From NCBI GenBank assembly GCA_002314935.1, contig DCHW01000001.1, positions 1 through 7,612 of the forward strand: DNA of 7,612 bases, in the 5' to 3' direction. This document shows, piece after piece, positions 1 to 5,269 of this stretch. The first letter of the stretch is position 1, and every line of letters begins with the position of its first letter. A model generated the notes under the pieces. That model saw only the letters and a program-made list of their open reading frames with translations. It did not search any database and was not told the DNA's origin. The stretch is from Clostridiales bacterium UBA1742. Its GTDB lineage: Bacteria; Bacillota; Clostridia; TANB77; CAG-508. The translations under genes were made by a program, and so were the position numbers.

Positions 1-67
1 TGACATATCTATTTTAAACCTATATCACTCTTATATTTTATGAAATTATGCACAAAATATTCGTAGG

Positions 68-93
68 GAAATAGGGCTTTTCAGCCTTATTTC
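68..93. terminator. Hairpin downstream of tatD, possible terminator
   Basis: An 11-pair stem (68-78 with 83-93) closes on a 4-base loop. Read on the plus strand every pair forms, including one G-U at 74/87. Read on the minus strand that pair becomes an A-C mismatch in an otherwise 10-pair stem with a GAAA loop. No clean T-tract follows on either strand: TAGTTTTG on plus, CCTACGAATATTTTG on minus. It lies 27 bases past the corrected tatD stop, so it may end the minus-strand operon. The better pairing on plus also allows it to serve a gene arriving from the left, outside the window. I see no coding potential in 1-119. Confidence 0.4.
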
Positions 94-119
94 TAGTTTT
101 GATAGTATGTATTTTTATC

Positions 120-891
120 CTAAATTTTTAAAATTTTTTTTGTGTTTTCGTAAGCATTATGTGCAATTTCTTCTTCAGATTTTTGTTTTACATTTGCAAT
201 TTTTTGCACAATAAATTTTAAGTTTCCGAGAATTATTTCTAGTTCCTCTTAACGGTTCAGGACTTAAATACGGAGAATCAGTTTCTATAAGAAATCTATT
301 TAATGGAACTTCATTTATTATTTCATCTGCATTTTTTGAATTTTTAAAAGTAATAGGTCCAGCAAAAGATATATAAAATCCCAATTTTAATGCTTCACGT
401 ACTAAATCTAGGTTTAATGGGCAGCAATGAAAAACTCCTTTTTCCTTGCATTTTATTTTGTTTTTTAACACATCCAAAGTATCATAAATAGCCTCTCTTG
501 TGTGTATTACTATTGGCTTGCTTAGTTCATTTGCAATATTTATTTGATCTATAAAAGCCTTTTGTTGTAATTCTTTATTTTCTTTATTCCAATAATAATC
601 TAATCCAATTTCACCTATTGCAACTACCTTTTCTTTTTTAGCCAAATTATATATTTTTTCAAGTGTTTTATTATTATAGCTATCTAAATCATTAGGAGAT
701 ACTCCAACAGTTGCATATATAAAATTATATTTTTGAGCTAATTCTATTGAACTTTTTGATGATTCTAAGCTATAACCTGCATTTACAATATTTGTTACTC
801 CATTTTTATACAATTTTTCTATTATATCAAATCTATCTTCTTCAAATTTTTCATCATTATAATGTGCATGTGAATCAAAATAATTAATCAT
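120..891 (-). CDS. tatD: TatD family metal-dependent hydrolase, read through a +1 shift at CGG
   Basis: This is a TatD/YabD-type metallo-dependent hydrolase (amidohydrolase-fold TIM barrel, cytoplasmic), a family credited with 3'-exonuclease/DNase activity. Metal and active-site residues are visible: the D-x-H-x-H at residues 6-10, Glu94 in GEIGLDYYW, His130 in PIVIHTREA, His155 in FHCCP and Asp205 in ETDSPYL. The first frame is correct up to Ser221. It then meets CGG (228-226) and would add an unrelated cysteine-rich tail ending in TGA at 175. Reading CGGA (228-225) as one residue gives N-L-K-F-I-V-Q-K-I-A and then an EEEIAHNAYENTKKI-type tail. That is the usual TatD C-terminus, ending at TAG 122-120 for 256 residues, a normal family length. 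The start ATG (891-889) overlaps acpS by 8 bases and has no clear SD, so translational coupling to acpS is likely. Confidence 0.93.
225..228 (-). other. +1 frameshift site at in-frame CGG (CGGA), tatD codon 222
   Basis: The sense codons are TCT then CGG AAA in the incoming frame. The conserved C-terminus resumes one base later, as AAC TTA AAA. Four bases, CGGA, therefore stand for one residue. The incoming frame stops at a TGA about 18 codons on. TatD homologues vary at this column, and Arg is common there (in RN-x-S-R-N-L contexts), so this site alone does not fix the inserted amino acid. Glycine, by skipping C and reading GGA, is also possible. Confidence 0.85.
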
Positions 892-1261
892 TTACAATCA
901 CCACTACATTTGCAACAGCATATTCTTTGCAATGTGATATGCTTATGTCTATGCTTTCTATATTTTTTAAATTTGTATTTAAAAAGTTAATCTTTGGATT
1001 ACCATTTTCATCATTTAATACCTCTGCATTGTGCCATGATATTTCAAATTTATCATCTAGCAACGATGAAACAGCCTTATATATAGCTTCTTTTGCAGCA
1101 AACCTACCTGCATAATGATAATATTTAGCATTTCTTTTACTTTCACAATATTCAATTTCTTTTGGTGTATAAATAATATTTAAAAAAGTATCTCCCGTTC
1201 TTTCTATTGATTGTCTAATTCTTGAAATTTCTATAATATCCGTTCCACAAAGTATTCTCAC
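884..1261 (-). CDS. acpS: Holo-[acyl-carrier-protein] synthase AcpS
   Basis: This is a 4'-phosphopantetheinyl transferase that converts apo-ACP to holo-ACP using CoA, in cytoplasmic fatty-acid synthesis. At 125 residues it is full length for the single-domain bacterial AcpS family. The Mg-binding signatures are present: GTDIIEI with Asp8, and RFAAKEAIYKA with Glu58. The late SISH motif near residues 107-110 is also present. The start is GTG (1261-1259), chosen because an AAAGGAGG Shine-Dalgarno lies 6 bases upstream and because the product then begins MRILCGTDI. Two CGG trinucleotides occur on the sense strand (1197-1195 and 1242-1240), but both are out of frame, inside ACG GGA and ACG GAT, and the gene is intact. 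It overlaps tatD by 8 bases and is preceded by a terminator-like hairpin with no room for its own promoter. Confidence 0.96.
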   Translation of the reverse strand: MRILCGTDIIEISRIRQSIERTGDTFLNIIYTPKEIEYCESKRNAKYYHYAGRFAAKEAIYKAVSSLLDDKFEISWHNAEVLNDENGNPKINFLNTNLKNIESIDISISHCKEYAVANVVVIVND

Positions 1262-1266
1262 TATTA

Positions 1267-1274
1267 TCCTCCTT
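1267..1274 (-). promoter_or_regulatory. Strong Shine-Dalgarno of acpS
   Basis: AAAGGAGG on the minus strand sits 5-7 bases from the GTG at 1261. It decides the GTG start over any internal ATG. It is by far the strongest SD in the operon and lies directly after the hairpin at 1281-1313. Confidence 0.85.
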
Positions 1275-1280
1275 TAAAGT

Positions 1281-1313
1281 AAAAGGATGTTAGAAAAATT
1301 CCAACATCCTTTT
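1281..1313 (-). terminator. Hairpin between the WG gene and acpS, terminator or attenuator
   Basis: An 11-base perfect stem pairs AAAAGGATGTT (1281-1291) with AACATCCTTTT (1303-1313). A further GAA/TTC pairing can form inside the loop. It starts 3 bases after the TAA of the WG gene. In the minus direction the stem ends in TTTT followed by ACTTT, a modest U-tract; in the plus direction the tract is longer. It is partial termination of the WG transcript at most, because acpS has no other visible promoter. Confidence 0.6.
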
Positions 1314-1316
1314 TTA

Positions 1317-2819
1317 TTAATCTTCGTAATATAATCCACTATCATTTAGATGCCATTTTCCAATAAAATCTATGTATATATTTTCATCTAAGTTAACACT
1401 TGGAATTAAACTTTCTGTACCATTTTTATTTATGCTTCCCCATACGCCATCTTTTTTAACTGCTGCAAATCCACATGAATTTTGTTCTTTAGCATCATCA
1501 TATATATAATCTATTATAACATTTCCAGATTTATCTATAAATCCATATTTACCATCTTTTTTACTTAAAAATATTGTATTTGCAGTTAGCATATTGGCTG
1601 ATGTTTTTTCTTCAAATTTAAAGTTATAATACTTATATTCTCCTTGTGTATATACTTTAATATATCCATCCTTTAAATTTACATCTGAAATAATACCTGT
1701 TATTTTTTGTGCTAAATTGGTATCAAAAATTGCTGTTTCAGTATCTGATTTATCTGCTCTTATAAATCCACCCTTTTCAACATAGGTCATATTTGTATAT
1801 GCAAATTCAATTACTTGTTCATTGTTTGTATTTATAATTCCATATGTACCATCTTTTTTTGCAATAAAGTATATAGAAAAAGCATATTTTAATTCTTCAT
1901 AACTAGGGTCAATTTTAATTTCACCTGAAGTAGCTAAAACTCCATATTTACCATTTTTTACAACTATAATGCTATCTGAAAAAGCTTCTGTTATATTATC
2001 ATATCCTTCTACAACAACTTCTCCATCCAAATCCACAGCTTTCCAGTCTCCAGCTTCTTTTACAGCAAAAATCGTTTGACTTTTTAAATATTTAATATCT
2101 TCATACTTAGGTTCTATTATCAATTTTCCACTTGTGCTAATTAATCCATAATTATTATTTTCATCTACTACTATATATTGATTTGAGTAATTTTCTGTTA
2201 AGGCTAGGATTTTATTGTATTTTGTAGCTATTATTTCTTGACCTTGTTCATTTACCAATCCAACTTTTTGATCTTTATTTACAATAAAATTATTTTTTAC
2301 TCCCTTTAAAGCAGTAATTTCATCATATTCACAAGGTAAAATTTCTTTTCCATTAAAATCTATTATTCCATATTTTCCATTTTTGCTTACTCTTAAAACA
2401 TTATCTTCATACCAAATATTTTTATTCAAATCAAAATTATCTATTGCCTCTACTTTATCATAACCTGTTAGAATTTCTTGATTTTCATTATTTAATACTT
2501 TTGTTTTATATTCTCCTGTTGTATCATTTATATCATATATACAAATAAATATTGGTTTAGAATTATTCGGTATTACTACTAATTCTTCAAACGTTGGCTC
2601 TATTACTATGTCCCCATTATTATTTATTACTCCATATTTTCCATTAGAATATACACTATAATAGCTTACTACAGTATTTATTTCTTTTTTGTTATCATCT
2701 TTTAATAACTTCACAATAGATACTATTACTAATATTATAACTAATATTGCTACAATTACACTTGCAACTTTTTTTAAATTTAGTTTTGGTTCTCCATCAT
2801 ATCTTCTTCCTTTACTCAT
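1317..2819 (-). CDS. Membrane-anchored WG-repeat protein
   Basis: This 500-residue protein has a short basic N-terminus (MSKGRRYDGE...), one hydrophobic helix at about residues 17-38, and then a long outward-facing region of WG (KWG) repeats. At least nine repeats of the form N-G-K-Y-G-x-I-x-x-x-G-x-x-I-x-P-x-Y-x-x-I can be seen. They begin near residues 58, 147, 183, 221, 256, 289, 323, 420 and 453, with degenerate copies near 102 and 365. The family is thought to form beta-rich, possibly propeller-like surface domains; its molecular role is unknown. There is no cleavage-type signal peptide, so the helix is probably a type II anchor. An SD-like AGGAAGG lies about 12 bases before ATG, slightly long. 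It follows the UDPGP gene by 47 bases and has its own probable promoter. Single intact frame, no in-frame CGG. Confidence 0.9.
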   Translation of the reverse strand: MSKGRRYDGEPKLNLKKVASVIVAILVIILVIVSIVKLLKDDNKKEINTVVSYYSVYSNGKYGVINNNGDIVIEPTFEELVVIPNNSKPIFICIYDINDTTGEYKTKVLNNENQEILTGYDKVEAIDNFDLNKNIWYEDNVLRVSKNGKYGIIDFNGKEILPCEYDEITALKGVKNNFIVNKDQKVGLVNEQGQEIIATKYNKILALTENYSNQYIVVDENNNYGLISTSGKLIIEPKYEDIKYLKSQTIFAVKEAGDWKAVDLDGEVVVEGYDNITEAFSDSIIVVKNGKYGVLATSGEIKIDPSYEELKYAFSIYFIAKKDGTYGIINTNNEQVIEFAYTNMTYVEKGGFIRADKSDTETAIFDTNLAQKITGIISDVNLKDGYIKVYTQGEYKYYNFKFEEKTSANMLTANTIFLSKKDGKYGFIDKSGNVIIDYIYDDAKEQNSCGFAAVKKDGVWGSINKNGTESLIPSVNLDENIYIDFIGKWHLNDSGLYYED

Positions 2820-2853
2820 TATAAATTCAATCCTTCCTATTTATATCGTTATT

Positions 2854-2882
2854 AATATACCATAATTTAATTGTTTTTCCAA
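2854..2882 (-). promoter_or_regulatory. Probable sigma-A promoter of the WG-repeat gene
   Basis: The -35 TTGGAA (2882-2877) and -10 TATATT (2859-2854) are separated by 17 bases on the minus strand, 35 bases before the ATG at 2819. It overlaps the last codons of the UDPGP gene. This suggests the WG-acpS-tatD part can be transcribed separately from the operon promoter. Confidence 0.5.
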
Positions 2883-4115
2883 TAGTTTTCATATAGTTTT
2901 TTTGCTGTTTCAGGACTATCTATTCCTTCTCTGTTTTTTACTGGTGCAAAATCATTTTCTCTTTTTCCTCTTAAAATAGATATTTCATCAAACAAGCTAA
3001 ATGAATCAAAAATAAATTTTTCAAATTTATATGCATTTGGTTTAATTGCTTCTATATATTCTCCATTTTCATTTATAAATCCAGATTTTTTATATGCAAT
3101 ATGATATTGTAAATCTTTTTCACTTGCTTTTTCTAATGCTTCTACACTAAATAAATTACACATTATATGAGACTCTCCAAAAACCAACTCTCCATTATCA
3201 TCTTCTATTTTAGCAATCTCTGGTGGTAATTCTGTATATTCTATAACTTTAATTTTTCCATTTTTTTTGCAAAAAACTCCTACTCTTTCTAAAGGATCAT
3301 TTTTTAAAATTGTTCTTGTTCCTATTTGTGTATTATTGCTTATAGTAACTCCTAATAACAATTCATCTACATTTTTTAATAACACATTATCAACAGATCC
3401 AATAAAAATCCATTCTATGCCTTTTTCTTTCATGTCATCTAATATTCCGGATTTTTTCATAGAATCAAAAATTCCACCATTTCCATTTGCCGCTTCTTTT
3501 ATTAATCCATCTTTACTTATTAAAAATTTTCCTTCATCATTAAGTAACGGTAATTCTCCTTGTATAAAAATATATACATTTTCTTTTAGATATCCAAAAT
3601 AATTTTTCTCTTCTAAAAATGCTATTGTAGATTTGTTATTTTCTTTACTTGTCATTATGTACCAAGGAATTATAACTCCATATTTTTTGTTTGCTCTTTC
3701 TAAGTTTTCAACAATAATTTCAAATAAATATTTTCCATCTTTTCCAATATTCATTTTATATGTTCCCTTTGGATTATTATGTCCGCAATCTTGTGCCTTG
3801 ACCACCAGCCATTGTAACTACTGCATATTTTCTTTTCTTTATTGCATTTTCTCCATAAGATATATATTCTTTTTTCTTTTCCTCTGAAATTTTTTCTGGA
3901 TTTATAGCACTAATAGGAAGTATTTCTTCTAAATCAGTATATATTTCTTCTTGTGTTTTTTTATATAAACTGTTCATTTTCTCAAAATCTATATTCAATA
4001 CTTGTTGTGCTATTTTTTCTTTTTTATTATCATCTATCTTTTTCATATATTCTACAACATGATTTTGTTTGTTTTTTATCAATATTTCTTCAGCCTTTTT
4101 TATATTGTTTGTCAT
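2867..4115 (-). CDS. UDPGP-family sugar-nucleotide pyrophosphorylase (UAP1-like), read through a +1 shift at CGG
   Basis: This is a nucleotidyltransferase of the UDPGP/UAP1 family (PF01704 type). It joins a sugar 1-phosphate to UTP, giving UDP-GlcNAc, UDP-GalNAc or UDP-glucose plus pyrophosphate, in the cytoplasm. The first frame gives residues 1-110 ending in the UTP-binding motif AGGQGTRL. It then meets CGG (3785-3783) and stops two codons later. Reading CGGA as one residue continues with HNNPKGTYKMN and gives a 415-residue protein. Family motifs follow in order: a Q-G-E-L-P loop, FIGSVDNVLL, EYTELP, ESHIMCNLFS, IAYKK, KFEKFIFDSF and FAPVKN. The KFE-FIFD and FAPVKN motifs favour UAP1-like over glucose-1-phosphate enzymes. 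The start ATG at 4115 has AGAGGA 6 bases upstream (4127-4122) and a promoter at 4158-4186. Annotation pipelines would call two fragments here. Confidence 0.92.
3782..3785 (-). other. +1 frameshift site at in-frame CGG (CGGA), UDPGP codon 111
   Basis: The codons are AGA TTG CGG ACA TAA in the incoming frame, so the unshifted product would end two codons later. One base on, the conserved CAT AAT AAT CCA AAA GGA (HNNPKG) continues. The residue replaced by CGGA is the glycine of the near-invariant GGQGTRLG loop that contacts the nucleotide. This is the strongest hint that the site inserts Gly, by skipping C and reading GGA. The shift falls in the catalytic loop, so unshifted product would be inactive. 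Confidence 0.9.
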
Positions 4116-4157
4116 AATATATCCTCTTTTCGTACAAATTCATATATATTTTTACAT

Positions 4158-4186
4158 AATATATCATTATTTTTGATTTTTGTCTA
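4158..4186 (-). promoter_or_regulatory. Sigma-A promoter of the UDPGP-WG-acpS-tatD operon
   Basis: The -35 TAGACA (4186-4181, 5 of 6 to consensus) and -10 TATATT (4163-4158) are separated by 17 bases on the minus strand. The -10 lies 43 bases before the ATG at 4115. It abuts the inverted repeat at 4187-4235, so a protein bound there could cover the -35 element. Confidence 0.6.
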
Positions 4187-4235
4187 GTTACATATTTTTA
4201 GTTATATATTATTAAAATAATAATATATATGTAAC
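4187..4235. repeat. Nested inverted repeat between divergent promoters, possible operator or leader hairpin
   Basis: A perfect 9-base inverted repeat, GTTACATAT (4187-4195) and ATATGTAAC (4227-4235), encloses a second perfect 10-base one. The inner arms are ATATATTATT (4204-4213) and AATAATATAT (4219-4228), with a 5-base spacer. The outer arms touch the -35 of the leftward operon and the SD of ylbJ. It could be a dimeric repressor site shared by the two transcription units or an AT-rich leader hairpin. The extreme AT bias makes inner-arm symmetry easy to obtain by chance; the outer arms, with G/C bases, are more convincing. Confidence 0.4.
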
Positions 4236-4240
4236 AGAGG
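4236..4240 (+). promoter_or_regulatory. Shine-Dalgarno of ylbJ
   Basis: AGAGG lies 10 bases before the ATG at 4251 but only 1 base before the in-frame ATG at 4242. It therefore favours 4251 as the start. I did not find a convincing sigma-A promoter for ylbJ on the plus strand. In Bacillus subtilis ylbJ is a sporulation gene under sigma-E, and I could not identify a sigma-E consensus here either. Confidence 0.55.
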
Positions 4241-4250
4241 TATGTACAAA

Positions 4251-5269
4251 ATGTATAAAATTTATAAATTTAAAAATATTATATTCCCATTAATTATATT
4301 TATTTTTACTTTGTTACTATTAATTTTTTCTAATAATAATATTGAAGCAGCAAGAAAGCGGAATTTCTTTATGGCGGTAACAACATTGTTCCATCTCTTT
4401 TGCCTTTTTTTATAGCAACAGAATTATTATCTTCAACAGGAATAATAGAGATCATTGGAAAAAAACTAAATAAACTTATGAAACCTATTTTTAATGTTCC
4501 AGGTGAAGGTGCTTTTCCTTTTATTATGGGAATAATTACAGGATATCCCGTTGGTGCAAAAATTGTTTCTAATTTAAAATCCAATGGAATTTTATCTGAT
4601 ATAGAAAGTGAAAGACTAATTGCTTTTACAAACAATTCAGGCCCACTTTTTATTTTAGGAACTGTTGGTATAAGCCTCTTTCGTGATTCTAGTATAGGAA
4701 TTTTATTGCTTGTTACACATCTTCTTTCTTCTATTACTGTTGGCATAATATTTAGATGGTGGAAATTTAAAACTCCTCAAGAACAACAAAAAAAGACTTA
4801 TTTTAAAAAAACAAAAACAAGTCTTTCTATTAATTCTGCCATTATGCAATCAATTAATACTTTACTTTTAATTGGTGGATTTGTAGTTTTATTCTCAGTT
4901 ATTATTTCAATATTAGTTAATAGTAAAATTATGTATGTGCTTTGTAATATACTAAAGCCTCTTTGCAATCTTTTAAATATTCCAACAAAATATACTTTTT
5001 CCGTGTTAAGTGGATTAATTGAAGTAACAAATGGTATATCAAATATTTCTTTAGTAACTACAAAAGCACTTTCAACTAATATTATTATTTGTGCTTTTTT
5101 ACTTGGATTTGGTGGCATCTCTGTAGTAATGCAGGTTTATGCAATTATTTCTAAAAGTAACATTTCTATTAAGCCATATCTTATTGGTAAACTTCTTCAG
5201 GGCATAATTGCTTCATTTTATACATATTTACTATTAAATATATTTCCATTTTTAAGTTTAAATTTATAA
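4251..5269 (+). CDS. ylbJ: Sporulation integral membrane protein YlbJ, read through two +1 shifts at CGG
   Basis: YlbJ is a polytopic membrane protein needed for spore formation in Bacillus; its substrate is unknown (nucleoside-recognition/Gate-like transporter family). The N-terminus (from ATG 4251) has one hydrophobic segment at about residues 8-26, then NNNIEAARK. Two CGG codons follow, 16 bases apart, and each needs a +1 shift. The protein then reads EAARK-x-ISLW-x-NNIVPSLLPFF, aligning without gaps to the YlbJ pattern of a conserved Gly, a conserved Trp and PSLLPFF. Downstream family motifs are ITGYPVGAK, FTNNSGPLFI, GLIEVTNG and GFGGISVVMQVY, with several membrane helices. The total is 338 residues, somewhat shorter than the roughly 400 of the Bacillus protein. 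A caller would start it falsely at TTG 4400 and lose 49 residues. It ends at TAA, directly abutting the convergent DUF1846 stop. Confidence 0.9.
4359..4362 (+). other. +1 frameshift site at in-frame CGG (CGGA), ylbJ codon 37
   Basis: The codons are AGA AAG CGG AAT in the incoming frame. The conserved ISLW (ATT TCT TTA TGG, 4363-4374) lies one base on. In YlbJ proteins this column is a conserved glycine just before the L-x-x-W segment, so CGGA again falls where Gly is expected. Without the shift the frame reaches TAG within about 15 codons. Confidence 0.88.
4375..4378 (+). other. +1 frameshift site at in-frame CGG (CGGT), ylbJ codon 42
   Basis: In the frame set by the first shift the codons are TTA TGG CGG TAA, so an unshifted ribosome stops immediately. 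One base on, the frame AAC AAC ATT GTT CCA TCT CTT runs into PSLLPFF and the rest of the gene. CGGT therefore counts as one residue. The spacing from the conserved Gly to PSLL then matches YlbJ exactly (nine residues between). The column itself varies in the family, so the inserted amino acid is not fixed here. Confidence 0.87.

Noticed and set aside
172..180. TGA after the cysteine-rich TatD tail as selenocysteine or recoded TGA
   Set aside because: The family C-terminus lies in the +1 frame before this TGA. The TGA belongs to the abandoned frame, and Trp in the window is encoded by TGG.
120..891. tatD, the UDPGP gene and ylbJ as decaying pseudogenes
   Set aside because: Apart from the four CGG sites they have no stops, deletions or lost motifs, all shifts are +1, and all are at CGG. 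Decay would give mixed indels and nonsense changes at random places.
3267..3602. Plus-strand open frame inside the UDPGP gene, and similar ones at 927-1115, 3633-3887, 4002-4187 and 5382-5693
   Set aside because: All are AT-rich antisense shadows with F/I/S-rich translations, no SD and no family resemblance.
3803..3805. ATG 3805 as the start of a separate 312-residue protein
   Set aside because: Its first eight residues come from the wrong frame over the GGQGTRL coding region. The real frame enters only at 3781 after the CGG shift.
225..4378. Simple sequencing or assembly insertion errors
   Set aside because: Errors do not respect reading frame, yet in-frame CGG is shifted four times out of four while out-of-frame CGG on the sense strand is never shifted. 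The sites are not in long homopolymers. It cannot be excluded without reads.
4400..4402. TTG 4400 as the ylbJ start
   Set aside because: It would discard the conserved Gly, Trp and PSL of the YlbJ N-terminus and has no SD. A good ATG with SD exists at 4251.
4369..4746. Open frame of 125 codons on the minus strand inside ylbJ
   Set aside because: It is a shadow of ylbJ, which is supported by family motifs on the plus strand. No SD and no recognisable protein.
4798..5118. Minus-strand open frame inside ylbJ
   Set aside because: Antisense shadow of a clear membrane protein gene.
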